Shown: positions 11,456-22,387 of the stretch, in pieces
How positions within the stretch are numbered: position 1 is the first letter of the stretch
Layout: each line of letters starts with the position of its first letter
Assembly: GCF_040436345.1 (NCBI RefSeq)
Contig: NC_133232.1
Coordinates: 33,679,315-33,743,314, forward strand
Direction: 5' to 3'
Length of the DNA: 64,000 bases
Source: Pagrus major
Taxonomy: Eukaryota > Chordata > Actinopteri > Spariformes > Sparidae
Translations under genes and position numbers: made by a program
Notes under the pieces: generated by a model
Seen by the model: the letters and a program-made list of their open reading frames with translations, nothing else
What the model was told of the DNA's origin: nothing
Databases searched by the model: none

Positions 11456-13295
11456 TCAGCATCTAACTTGAGAATACACACTTTCTTCAGTCTTCAACTC
11501 TTTCTTCATACGTACCTTGTAGCTTTCCGTCCAGTTAAATGCAACGCAGCATAGTTCAGATCATCTGCACCTTCCATCTGTGCAGCAGATAAAAGGCTCT
11601 TTAGACAGTATAGTTGTGTTTTTATGCAGAGCTGCTGGGAAATATGTTTATAAAATAGCAGTACTTACAATTTCACGTACTGGCTGGCTCGAGTTGTCAT
11701 TTCTTGCTTGTGAAGGTATGCCTTCTATTCCTGACATTCAATAAAAACAAGAGCATTTTGTTATATATCGGATTTTTCCATAAGGATCCTCCACTGATTC
11801 AACACATTTCAGTCAATATTGAAAATGCATACAGTTGGAAATCTTTTATTAATGAGATTGTGTAATGTACAAGGAAAAAACAATTTGGTAACTTAAATTG
11901 TGCTGCATGTTCGATGATATAATGTGAAAAATAACATATTTACTGAAATGTATTAATTTATCACAGAACATGAGGTTGAGGTTCATCCTGTCCTGTGTGA
12001 TGGTGATCTTCCTACGTTATAAGAACTTTTCAAGTCATACAATTGCAGTACTAAAATTGTAGGTTCAGTCAACAACACTTACCTTTAACTTGTTCACATA
12101 TTGATCTTGAAGTTCGGCGACAGATGAAAACAATATTTCCAATCAGAGAAATGACCAAGCAGATTATTGCTATCACCAGAGCAATACATTCAGGACTCAC
12201 TGTTTTTGTCGAGACAACAAAGAAAATAACGTATCAATAATTATTTCATTAAAATGTTATGAATATGATCTCCAGTACTGAACTCAGAATCATACCGGTT
12301 CCCACTTGAGCATTTCCAAACAGGATCTCTCCACATGTGGCCACAGCACAGTAGTAAGTTCCAGCATCAGAGGAGCTGACGTTCTTAGAGAAGTGATAAA
12401 CGCAGCTTTTCTGAGTGTCAGATCTGTCTTCACATTCATCACGTCTGTTTCCATCAGTGTAGAGGATGTTTGGATGATATTTATCTGATCCGACTCTGAA
12501 CCAGAACACACTGTGATCTCCTGGACACGTTTTAGTCTCAGAGTCAGAGAGGACTGAACACTGGAGAGTCTTCAAGTCTCCTGGACGGACTGGATCAGAG
12601 GCTGTCGGCCGCTGAACAACAGTGTAGTTCGATGTCCTCTGAGTGTTTCCTGTGTGATGCAAAACTGTGTTAAATGCATGTTTAAAGTTCAAATTAATCA
12701 GAGCTTAACACATTTAGTGATAGTAAGTCAGTTAAGTTAAAGAACATTAACACAATGAAGCTGAAAGTGGTTAAAGTGACTCCAAAACATTTTAAAAAAC
12801 AGATCACAGAATTACCTTTTAATGACTCATGAATTCAGTTGTTCTCAAAATGGTCAGATTACTAATATTCTTCTCAACTTTCAGATCCAATCTAGAGGCA
12901 TTAAACTCTGGTCCGTACACAGGGTCCGTATGTTTCATAAGTGTTACAATTAATCTCAGATCATCTCCGACACTCTGCTTGTACCAGTGAAGAGGTTCAC
13001 GGCCCAACTCTTCAAAAGGCAGAAGACATGTGAAGGTCACAGGTTCACCAAGCTGAGCTGTGGTCACTGGAACCAGTGCATCTAAATGAAATTAAAACGT
13101 ACAATAGATGAATCAGTAAATGACAATCAGAGTATAATGTAAAAACATAAATACGATAAAAGATAATCACACTAACCACCATACTCTACATCTAGTTTAC
13201 ATACAGATACTTAAATGAGAAAATATAATGGTCATGATTCGACAGCACTTACATCCTTGATGAAGGAGAAGCAGTGTAACGCAGAACACGATCAT
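11456..13295 (-). pseudogene. nitr: NITR-3: chimeric NITR pseudogene with two canonical ITIMs
   Basis: Exons recognisable: signal 13295-13253, damaged V 13067-12819, I 12649-12296, membrane 12199-12083, tail 11730-11669 and last exon 11577-11456. Signal, V, I and promoter are close copies of NITR-2. The V exon has lost about 68 bases covering the second cysteine (MYHC) and the J-like end, and then meets a stop before the splice site. The membrane exon (ECIALVIAIICLVISLIGN, then CRRTSRSICEQ) and tail are of another type, nearer NITR-10. The tail has LNYAAL and, after a frameshift near 11505, SVYSQV; both fit the ITIM pattern. In the first frame the protein stops at 11508-11506. A functional receptor is unlikely. 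Confidence 0.85.
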
Positions 13296-13388
13296 CTTGA
13301 CACTGACTTTATTAGTTGTTATTATTATTGTTTGTATTTCAGAGAGTGAAGGTGGTGACGTGGTCAAGACGCTCAGACCATCTAATGC

Positions 13389-13400
13389 CTCTGATTGGTT
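13389..13400 (-). promoter_or_regulatory. CCAAT box retained by NITR-3
   Basis: AACCAATCAGAG on the minus strand, about 95 bases before the ATG. It is identical in position to that of NITR-2, so the duplicated segment included the promoter. Confidence 0.4.
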
Positions 13401-13504
13401 ATCACAGAATATACATTCAAAGTGCATTTCCTGCCACACGGGTCGTGTCCTGCTCTATGTGGAGCATGTTACCTCTCTCTCATGCACTCACTAAACTATT
13501 TGAT

Positions 13505-13679
13505 GTTGATGAAGCTTCTCAGTCATCCAGGTCAGGGTAAATCTAGGTGCTATATCGTAGGCAACTAGACTTATTTCATTTTCCTGAAGATGTTTCACCT
13601 GTCATCCAAGAGGCTTCTTCAGTTCTAACTAACTAGAGGGGAGTTGCAGGCTTTTAAACTCTGTGTGGGGGTGTCCTTA
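13505..13679. repeat. Dispersed repeat, copy 1
   Basis: Matches 63209-63356 with moderate divergence. Shared motifs are TCTCAGTCATCC, GGTCAGGGTAAATCTAG, CATCCAAGAGGCTTCTTCAG and AAACTCTGTGTGGG. The gypsy element is inserted at its right end. Not coding. Confidence 0.65.
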
Positions 13680-14637
13680 TGTCATAACATGGTGTTTTTA
13701 ACCAGCCTTAGTGTGTTTTATTCCAAGAGGTGGATGTCCTACAGTGTCAGTGCACCTGAATGCACCGTGAGGAGCAGGAGGTGACAGCTGAATTCAATGA
13801 ACTAATCAGTGTGGAGTGGAGTGGTATGAAGACTGTGGCTGTGTCCAAATTCAGGGGCTGCAGCCCACGAAGGGCGCATTTGAAGGCCAATTACGTCACA
13901 ACGCTGCGCGAAGGCTGTCCAAATTCGAAGGCTCCTCCAAATGCAGCCCACAAATGCAGCCTTCCCCACCCTCGTTTAGGAGGACGCACCGCTACTATCC
14001 TTCGCGGCCTCACATATCCCAAGATCCTTTGCGCACCGCTGCTCAGTCCCGAAACAGAAGAGGAAGCAAGAGAAAATGGCGACATCAAGTGGCGCAGACA
14101 TGACATTTAAATTTAAGTAATGGGTTTATACTCGGTTTTTACTCATTTGAACATCCAACGCCAGATATGTTAAACTTCAAGAGACTATAAAACCTCCAAA
14201 GTTTAACTTTCAGTTAAAATACGTGACGCTGGTACTGCTATGGTAAATATAGTTGTTATTCACCAATGGGTTAATGTTTATTTTGTAATGTTGATAATTC
14301 AATTTAGATTTGACACATTGTACACACACAAATAAATGTACACGTTTGATGGATTTGAACCAAAACAGACTTTAATGCATGAACACCTGGTGACGCAACC
14401 AGGAAATACTCCGAAGGCTGGACCGTCCCATTTAACAGCGGTGGACGCGGCCTTCAAGGTCTCTCCGAAGGACCTGGCCTCCGTGGGCCGCAAAGGCCAC
14501 GTCCTTGAAGGCTGCAGCCCCTGAATTTGGACACAGCCTGTGTTTTTCAGGCTTTCAAAAAAAAGACTGGCCGTGAAGAGGAGGCTGCTGTGCTGGGCTG
14601 TGTTGGGCAGAAGAGGACTCCCCACTTACCTGGAACC
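13680..14637 (+). repeat. 5' LTR, portion matching the 3' LTR (interrupted by a MITE)
   Basis: Matches 19116-19337 once the 700-base element at 13838-14537 and a short extra tract (about 14552-14584) are removed. The LTR probably continues toward about 15.1 kb, with AATAAA at 14758; its exact end and the primer-binding site could not be fixed by eye. Confidence 0.7.
13838..14537. mobile_element. MITE-like DNA transposon inside the 5' LTR
   Basis: A 700-base element with perfect terminal inverted repeats of 28 bases, starting GCTGTGTCCAAATTCAGGGG and ending with its reverse complement. CTGTG is duplicated at 13833-13837 and 14538-14542. The 3' LTR shows the empty site (GACTGTGTTTTTC). No transposase is encoded. 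A 5-bp target duplication and GC-rich subterminal repeats suggest a hAT-related or similar non-autonomous family; the family is not assigned. Confidence 0.85.
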
Positions 14638-15224
14638 ACCCTCCCCAGAGGATCGCTGACACCCAAAAGAAGAGGAAAGTTGAATAATTTTCCCTTTTCA
14701 TCTCTCCCTGACTCTAACTCTTTCCTAGAGATCAGCAGGCTGTAGGAGACCAAGCTCAATAAAGGCTGAGGCATCAGACGGTGTGGGACCGTGGAGAAGT
14801 GGGCCCACCTTCCCCCTTGGAGTACCACTAAGGCCTCCTAATAAGAAGAGTCTAGTGAGGAGTTGAGGTAACAAGACCTCTGTCAATCTATTTTGGTTTT
14901 ATCATGAACCATCTACCTGGACTTGTTTTAATCTTTGCTGTGTCTTCTTAGGAATATATTCCCCTGATTGAAGGCTGTGCTGCAATCATCTTAAACACAG
15001 CCCACCAGAAATGCACACTTTATTGTAAATAAATGGTGTTTTCCCTTTTTTACTTCAACCCTGTGTCTCGCTATTTTAACTCAACGTGGTTCCTAACCAG
15101 TCCAAGTTCCAGAACCTTTTAACTTTTATTTTTAATTGTGTGGTGTGATATATTTGGCGTTGTTTGGCAGGACTTGGACTGTTGTGTTGGGGCCTCATTG
15201 GGCTAATTTACTAGACCATGTATT

Positions 15225-16052
15225 ATGGCAAATCCAGCACCTGCCATGGTGGCACCTTTTTTTTGGGGGGCACCTTGGGCCCCGAAATTCACCGGCCATG
15301 GCCTGGATTTTAATGAATGGAGAAACCAGATGCAAGCCATACTCAGAGCTCAGGTATGGGCTGAAGCACAACAATGTGATTTCATCATAAGCACTCTTGA
15401 AGGAGAAGCAAGGCGAGAAGTCTTGATTTTGGATGAAGCTGAGAGGGCCGCTCCTGCAATGATATTTCACTTTCTCGATGAACTGTATGGCGATAGAGAA
15501 TTTATTGGTTCACTACGATCTATGTTTTTTGACTGCAGACAAAAGCCAGCAGAAACTGTTCGAGCCTATGCTCTTCGCCTTCAGGAGCTAGGCAAGAGAC
15601 TGCAGTCCAGAGACCCTCAAGCTCCTGGACAGACGGATGTCCAGCTACGTGACCAGTTCGTTACAGGGCTGCAACCAGGAGCCATTCGAAGTGGGGTAAG
15701 GAAACAACTTAGAGAGACCCCAGATTTGACATTTGCTAGGACTCGGCAAATGGCTTTAGACATGGAGATGGACCAAGTGGAGGGGGATTGGCCAGAGTCG
15801 ACATGTGCCTCTGTTACTGAAAGGAGGGTGGCGCCAAACCTGACAGCAGGCTGGAAGGCGGAGCTTAAGTATGAAATCCTGGAGGAGGTAAAGGAACATA
15901 TATGTGAGGTTATACAACGGGAATTCCAGAGGCTCCACTCCTCCCCAGTGCAACGGGTAACTCCCCCCATAATAGCCCAATCAACCATCAACGCTACCCT
16001 CGCAGCCCTACACCTTACCAGTAAAGGGTTTAATAGATCAGAGGCCACATAG
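15225..16052 (+). CDS. gag: Gag-like protein of the gypsy element
   Basis: Open frame of 275 residues starting at the ATG at 15225. It has the typical capsid pattern of gypsy elements (FNEWRNQMQAIL, then LYGDREFIGSLRSMFF and ETVRAYALRLQELGKRL), followed by a region with DLTFARTRQMALDMEM. It packages element RNA in intact copies. The frame ends at TAG (16050-16052) before the zinc knuckle, which reads in another frame at 16207-16248, so the nucleocapsid end is cut off by mutation. Confidence 0.75.
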   Translation: MANPAPAMVAPFFWGAPWAPKFTGHGLDFNEWRNQMQAILRAQVWAEAQQCDFIISTLEGEARREVLILDEAERAAPAMIFHFLDELYGDREFIGSLRSMFFDCRQKPAETVRAYALRLQELGKRLQSRDPQAPGQTDVQLRDQFVTGLQPGAIRSGVRKQLRETPDLTFARTRQMALDMEMDQVEGDWPESTCASVTERRVAPNLTAGWKAELKYEILEEVKEHICEVIQREFQRLHSSPVQRVTPPIIAQSTINATLAALHLTSKGFNRSEAT

Positions 16053-16206
16053 CCCAAGCCCTAGGAGACCACACCAGCAGGAGTGACGCCGAACCAGGGA
16101 TTCAGGGAGGAGGTCGAGAGTCACTCCTAGAGCACATGCACAGCACCATAATTCCATCAAAGACACAGGTTCTGGTTTGAGGTGGGATGAGCAAGGCCGA
16201 CCCATA

Positions 16207-16248
16207 TGTAAGCGGTGTGGAGTAAGTGGCCACCTCTACAGAGAATGC
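16207..16248 (+). pseudogene. Nucleocapsid CCHC zinc knuckle remnant
   Basis: Encodes CKRCGVSGHLYREC, a C-x2-C-x4-H-x4-C knuckle that binds element RNA. It is disconnected from the Gag frame by a stop at 16050-16052 and is followed by a stop at about 16267. Confidence 0.75.
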
Positions 16249-16379
16249 CCACAGCATGATTTTAACTGTTGAATCCAGTTACCACGGGCCAGGTGACTGG
16301 TAGCCATACAGCGGCCCAGAACGAACTTGTCAGGGAAGCTGTAGTTGGGTCTTGCCCAAAAGTCCCAGTGACCTTTTAA

Positions 16380-18232
16380 TGGTAAAACTGTGAGTTGTAT
16401 AATGGACACAGGCTCACCTGTGACATTAATGTCTGAAACCTGTTTTAACCGCCTTTTTCCCATGTAGGAAGTAGGTCCTGTTGGAGACCTAACGTGGCTA
16501 AGGCTAAGGGCAGCAAACAAGACCAAGATACCCTATGTAGGCTATGCCATGATGGATGTGAAAGTGGGGGACCTGGCACTGGGTGACTTGGGAGTTGTCA
16601 TCACGAAGGATATAAGTGGTGACCCAAATGAACCACCTCTGTTGGGTATGAACATTATCCAGTGCTGTTGGAATGCAGTTGGACCTGATTCACAGGTAAA
16701 ACACAACTTTGCTTTCGCCCCAACCCCAGTGAAAAGAGCCTGGGAAATGACATTTGAGGTTTGCAGACGCATTGACATGGCACCCCCCTCTGGGACCCTA
16801 CGGCCAGCCTACAGGTCTCCTGTTTGTGTTCCAGGTCAGAGCGAGATCTTGCTCTGGACGAGAGCACCGTCTCGTGTCCTCGATGGGGATAGTGTATTGG
16901 TGGAACCCTTGGAAGAGTCTGGGCTGGTTTCTGCTGCTAGAGCATTAGCTACTGCAACCCGTGGACGAATACCAGTACGGGTAAGAACTTGACTAACATT
17001 CAGCAGGAGAGGATGCAGGCCATGTTGCAGAACTGGGGACATTTGTTTGCAAAGCATGACGAGGACTTCAGGTGTACAGGACAGGTACAACACAACATCC
17101 CCAATGGTGTAGCGGCACCAATCCGTGAGCGGTATCGGCCCATCCCTCCAACCATGTACCAGGAAGTCCGTGGCCTCCTGAAGGACATGTTGAAAGCCGG
17201 AGTGATAAAAGAGAGCTCCAGCCCATGGGCTGCCCCCATCGTCCTCGTCCACAAGAAGAGTGGTGAGTTGCGTTTTTGTGTTGACTAATGCAAACTAAAT
17301 GCTGTCACTCATAAAGATGCCCACCCATTACCACACATTGAAGAGGCATTAACCACTCTCTCCAAGGCAGAATACTATTCCATCCCCGACCTGGCCAGTG
17401 GCTACTGGCAGGTGGAAGTTGCACCTCAAGACAGAGAAAAAACTGCCTTTTGTACCCCATTTGGGTTGTACGAGTTTGAACGCATGCCCTTTGGCCTCTG
17501 TAACGCTCCTGCGACGTTTCAGAGGCTGATGCAGAGATGCCTGGGGGGTCTAGTCTCTGACTCTGCATTAGTATACCTGGATGACATCATCGTCTTCTCT
17601 GCCGACTTTGAAACCCACATGAACGACCTCGAAAAGGTATTTAAAAGACTGTCTAGTTTTGGCTTGAAGTTACGCCCTGACAAATGTGCTTTATTTCAGA
17701 GGCAGGTGAAGTTCCTCGGACATGTGGTGAGTGGGGAAGGAGTGGCGCCAGACCCTAAAAAGATAGCTTGTGTGCAAAACTGGGTCACACCGCAGACTGT
17801 CAGTCAAGTAAGGTCATTTCTTGGCTTTGAGGGCTATTACCGCCGCTTCATTGCTGGCTTCTCCAAAGTAGCACAGCCACTCAATGCCCTTTTGGCCGGT
17901 GTCCCCAAAGGTGAGAAGAAAGCCATGGTACAATGGTCCACAGAGTGTGAGGAGTCCTTCAAAACCCTGAAGGAGGCACTTGCCCAAGCCCCGGTTCTTG
18001 GTTTTGCAGATTTTGCCCTCCCCTTCAGAGTTTTTACTGATGCTAGCCTTACAGGCTTAGGTGCAGTCCTTGCACAAGTTCAGGACGGAAAAGAACGTGT
18101 GATAGCCTATGCCAGCCGGAGCCTCCATCCAGCAGAACGGAACGATGCTAATTATAGTTCGTTCAAGCTTGAACTTCTTGCTTTAAAATGGGCTGTAACT
18201 GACAAGTTTAAAGACTTCCTCTGGGGCACATA
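16380..18232 (+). pseudogene. pol: Gypsy pol: protease, reverse transcriptase and RNase H with stops
   Basis: Protease active-site motif MDTGSP (about 16400) is followed by an in-frame TAG near 16465. The reverse transcriptase has SSPWAAPIVLVHKK, then RFCVD and a TAA where a Tyr codon is usual (17286). It continues with LASGYWQVE, CNAPATFQRLM and the catalytic YLDDII (about 17570-17590). The RNase H part has VFTDAS and IAYASRSL and ends at a TAG (18231-18233) in place of the usual Lys codon of the LWGTKFTVFTDNN pattern. It copied element RNA into DNA in intact ancestors; this copy is inactive. Confidence 0.85.
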
Positions 18233-18233
18233 G

Positions 18234-19136
18234 TTCACTGTGTTTACAGATAACAATCCCGTGGGATGTCCCGAACGTTTTCATTCGGACCAAGGTGCAA
18301 ACTTTGATTCTGCTTTGCTGAAAGAACTTTGTCAATATTATGGATGCAGGAAAAGCAGGACAACACCCTACCATCCGGAGGGCAACGCCACCTGTGAGCG
18401 TTGGAACCAGACCCTGCTCAACATGTTGGGTACCCTGGAAATCGAACAGCATTCAAGGTGGGTCCAGCATTTGCCAGAACTGGTACAGGCCGATAGTAAC
18501 TCCACACATGCTTCTACAGGCTATACCCCCCATTTTCTCATGTATGGGTGGAACGCCCGCCTTCCAGAGGAGGTAGCATCTGGAGTGTGGAAGCCCACCA
18601 CCATGATTACTACAGAACAGTGGGTACAGTGTCACCATGAAAGACTGGCCCTGGCTTACCAAAAAGTGGGTGAGAATCTTGCCAAGGCCTCTTCCAGAGA
18701 CAAGGAGCACTATGACCAAAAGGCAAAGTCCCAACCTTTGCCCCCTGGCGAGCGGGTGCTGGTACACACAACTCGCCGCTATGACCAAGGGAAACTTGCT
18801 GACAGATGGGAACCATATGTCTATGTGGTGGTCAAGCAACCTGCCTCACCTGGGGGGCCAACATACCAGGTATGGCCAGAGGGTAAGGAGGGCCCCCTCC
18901 GGACCATCCACCGCAATAGGTTACGTCTGTGTACTTTTCATATTCCTGTTCAGGAAGAAATCCAACCTACCAACGACAATGCCGGTGACCCTGTTGCAGA
19001 CATGGCAACTCAATGGCTGATACTAGCCTCCCAGAGGACAGTCCATGAGGCCAGGGAAGATGACCCTCTGGTTTCTCCAACCCGACGCTCACGGAGAACA
19101 AAAAGTGGGGGAGTGTGTCATAACATGGTGTTTTGA
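18234..19136 (+). pseudogene. Gypsy integrase fragment fused to the RNase H end
   Basis: FTVFTDNNP of RNase H runs directly into RFHSDQGANFDSALL of the integrase core. The RNase H C-terminus, the HHCC zinc domain and the first part of the integrase core are therefore deleted. The remainder (YHPEGNATCERWNQTLL, then DRWEPYVYVVVKQ) covers the end of the core and the C-terminal domain and reaches 19136, overlapping the start of the 3' LTR. No chromodomain is seen. Confidence 0.8.
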
Positions 19137-19337
19137 ACCAGCCTTAGTGTGTTTTCTTCCAAAAGGGGGATGTCCTACAGTGTCATTGCACCTGAATGCA
19201 CCGTGAGGAGCAGGAGGTGACAGCTGAATTCAATGAACTAATCAGTGTGGAGTGGAGTGGTATGAAGACTGTGTTTTTCAGGCATGCTGTGCTGGGCTGT
19301 GTTGGGCAGAAGAGGACTCCCCACTTACCTGGAACCT
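19116..19337 (+). repeat. 3' LTR, truncated
   Basis: Matches the start of the 5' LTR, without the MITE and without about 33 bases after TTTTTCAGG. Similarity stops after CTGGAACC at 19337, so the right part is missing. Confidence 0.8.
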
Positions 19338-20402
19338 GCGAAATTTGTGAGTGTGACCCCTATTAACCAGAGGCCAAGAACCTGCCAGTGGTTAACCACC
19401 AGCTCATACAACTCATCGTAACAATATCAAGAAAAATAAGACAGGGAAATATATCTTTCTGTTCTTGCGACAACAGAGATAACTGGCCAATTAATATAAA
19501 CACTTAAAATAAAAGATGCATGTATAAACACCATCGAAATAATATTGATGATAAAGAAAGAGTCATAAGCGATACATATACACATATATTTTCTTATGTT
19601 TAGTATGAAAATCAATCAGCATGTATATTTTTATGTTGTTGTAGTAATAACAGAATGCAGTGTAAACTTGCAGAATCTACAGAGAATATACTGTACAGAT
19701 ACACATGCATGTATTTTACTAATGGAGATGAAAAATATAAAACGTAAAGTCTGGGTTACAAATGAATGCCCAAATATATATAATGGGTGTCAGCACATCA
19801 CAAGGAGGAGCACAGTGGACACAGTCATGGGGCTGCTACACCATCCTACTATACTGTACTAGTTTGTAATTCAGCTGACCCACATATGATCTGAAGGAGG
19901 GAGCTGAGCGAAAAATAAAAATAAAAGAACAACAGATTTGAACCTAACACATTGTTTTGAAGCAGCACAACAGCATTAGCCTACACCTGCCAGTGTATAA
20001 CAGTCCATTACATCACCACAAACTCTGGGCGGAGGCCTCTTGAACAACTTCACCTGACTTACAAGACACCACATATAGATCGCCAACTGAGAGAGTCAAA
20101 TCTGCAGCAGCATTGTGGTTTGTGGCCTTCAGCAGGGTCAGCGTGTTGTTGACCACAAGCCAAAACATGTTGGGTTGATGATAAAGTTGTTAAAGATAAA
20201 GTGGTGCTGGAGGTGTGACTCATTAAAAATGACCACACATTTAAATCAGCAGCTCCCTGACACAGTGCTGTGTTCAGCCCCTGTACACATAATACACACA
20301 TACAGTTAAATATACAGCAGGGTGGACACAGGACACAGGACAAGCTACAACTGTTAAATGTCTTGCAGTGAATACTTTCATGTACTTTGTGTCCTTTGTA
20401 CT

Positions 20403-20570
20403 TTCACATGCACAGACACACACAAACACACATTTACAGACACCAGTGACAAACGAATGATGCATGGAAACTTTGGCCTTGTTGTGGTTGGGCTTCAAAC
20501 TAAGGTGTGAATACAGAGGGGCTTTCTCTGCCTCTCTCATTTTCTGCTTTAGACTCAGGAAGTTGGGCTC
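20403..20570 (+). repeat. Spacer element S2, diverged copy
   Basis: Shares ATGCATGGAAACT, TTGTTGTGG and GGCTTCAAACT with the copy at 4901-5028. Confidence 0.5.
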
Positions 20571-21221
20571 GAAGTGGAATAAAACTACCGTGTATTACTT
20601 TTTGAAGTGTATTTTATGTTACACTTTGGTCCCTCTGAAGGTAACACCTGGTCCCACCCTGATCTTTTAGGGATAGGAGGAGCTTGAATTGTGATCTTAA
20701 AGGAACAGTACTCCACATAAACATTTTGAGAGCTTCACAGCAAAACAGTGGTGCACGATCTCTGAGATAACTGAAGTAGCTGAACACAAAAATATAACCT
20801 CCAAAAAATATAAGCTCCAAATTCAAAATGATATATTAGGCCAAAGTCTAAGCTAGAAGCATTAGTGTGCACGTGGGTGCATCATCTTTTCAAATGAATT
20901 TGAATGTTTTTGTCCAGTCTTCTTGTTCCTACGTCTTTACAACGACTACATCTTTATTTCTGGGTGAACTGCTCCTTTAAAAAGGTCTAACACTGTCTCT
21001 TTAAGGCCTCCCCTCCTGAAAAAGTCTGCTCTGATTCGTCAGCTCTCGACGCACTAAGCTGATGTATGTGGTTGCATCTTAAAAAAAAACATGATTCATA
21101 GACTATATTTCTTCTTTTAATGATTAACCAGGAAGAAAAAGTGAATGAAGACACTTTGTTCAACTAAAAAACGACGTGCTGAGACCTCGTGCAGGCGCCT
21201 CTTCCCTCACTGCATCGTTAC

Positions 21222-21362
21222 CCTCGCTACATATCCTGTTGAAGCACATAGTCAGGTCTGTTCTGAGTAAACAGCCTTGATGGTCGGTCAAAGGGTGGAA
21301 AAATGGCCCACCGCAGCTTGTGTCAGGCCGTGTAGTTGTTGCGTGTGGCTTTGCTTGTTGTT
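21222..21362 (+). repeat. Spacer element S1, diverged copy
   Basis: Shares CATATCCTGTTGAAGC, TTCTGAGTAAACAGCCTTG and GTGTGGCTTTGCTTGTTG with the other copies. Confidence 0.55.
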
Positions 21363-21367
21363 TTCTC

Positions 21368-21368
<1 letters not shown>

Positions 21369-21400
<32 letters not shown>

Positions 21401-21445
21401 ACTAACACACACACACACACGCACACACTAACACACGCACACACG
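21369..21445. repeat. (CA)n microsatellite
   Basis: Nearly uninterrupted CA dinucleotides with a few CT and CG interruptions. Confidence 0.9.
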
Positions 21446-22387
21446 CAGAGGGCCTTTACAAAGTGCTGTGAGACGAGGAAGATGGAGGACTTTATTCATT
21501 TGAGTAGTTGTCTGCAAACATTTTTTGCACTCTATATATTTTTTTAAAGAAATATTTTGTGTGTCTCAACAAAGATTAACTGTGTCTACAACATTAAATA
21601 CTGTGTGTGTATTTTATGCGTGTTGTGATCACACAACCAGCAACACCCTCTCAGAGCAGGCCTGTGAACCACGACCATTTTCAGACCCTTTGTTTGCGTT
21701 TTGGTCCGATTCAGGGACTAACTGAATATAAATTTTGTATTTGCAGCGTTGTTCGTTTGTTTTGTGCAATCAGCATTTACTGACAAAAATGTGTCTCAGT
21801 AGTTTGAATAAATAAAATATCCAGTTGCACAGAGCATCTACACTGCAACTAGAAAACAATGTCAGGATGCATTATGTTATCCGAACATGTGCCACCTCAA
21901 GAGTTTGCTGTTAGAGATGTGCTCTGACGGACGCACAACACCGCACACTCACACGACAACTGATCTTTAAACAAGATATTAAGTCAGTCTCATTTTCTTG
22001 TACTAGTTGCATCCTGCAGTGATTACTACTGTAGTGATTTTAACAAAATAAATTAATCATGGCGAACAAACTGAATATGGAAAGTGATGAAATAAGAAAA
22101 ACAAACAAGGAAACTGAAAATGGTGCACATTAAAGTAAACAGGTTTTAATTTAATTATTTTTGCACTGCATTGAGACATATAGGAGACGTTAACAACCAT
22201 AAAATTGCATCAGACAGATTGGGAACCTCAGTCAACAACCTTTTCAAAAGTCTGTTCGATCAGTAGCATGATTTACCTCCTCAACAACAAAAACTGCACA
22301 AAAATAAAGCGAGACTGAACTTGTTGTGAAGCTGTAACTTTTTCCAAATGATACTGTGTTGAATTAGCAAATCCATAGTTCAGATTG

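Larger units (their letters stand above)
13680..19337 (+). mobile_element. Ty3/gypsy LTR retrotransposon, degenerate
   Basis: The 5' LTR begins TGTCATAACATGG at 13680, and the same sequence begins the 3' LTR at 19116, after a purine tract (AAAAAGTGGGGGAG). Between them are Gag, a CCHC knuckle, protease, reverse transcriptase, RNase H and part of integrase, the order of Ty3/gypsy elements. The first 158 LTR bases differ at about five positions, so the insertion is not very recent. The 3' LTR match stops at 19337, so the right end is truncated and no target duplication can be shown. In-frame stops and an integrase deletion mean it is not autonomous. No envelope-like gene is seen. Confidence 0.9.
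19338..22387. other. Intergenic spacer with diverged copies of S2 and S1
   Basis: No gene seen. S2 is at 20403-20570, S1 at 21222-21362 and a (CA)n tract at about 21369-21445. The S2-S1 order matches blocks 1 and 2 but the sequence is much more diverged, so this is an older copy of the same inter-NITR spacer. Confidence 0.5.

Noticed and set aside
13680-19337. Endogenous retrovirus
   Set aside because: Gag-Pol order and motifs fit Ty3/gypsy, and no envelope-like frame lies between integrase and the 3' LTR.
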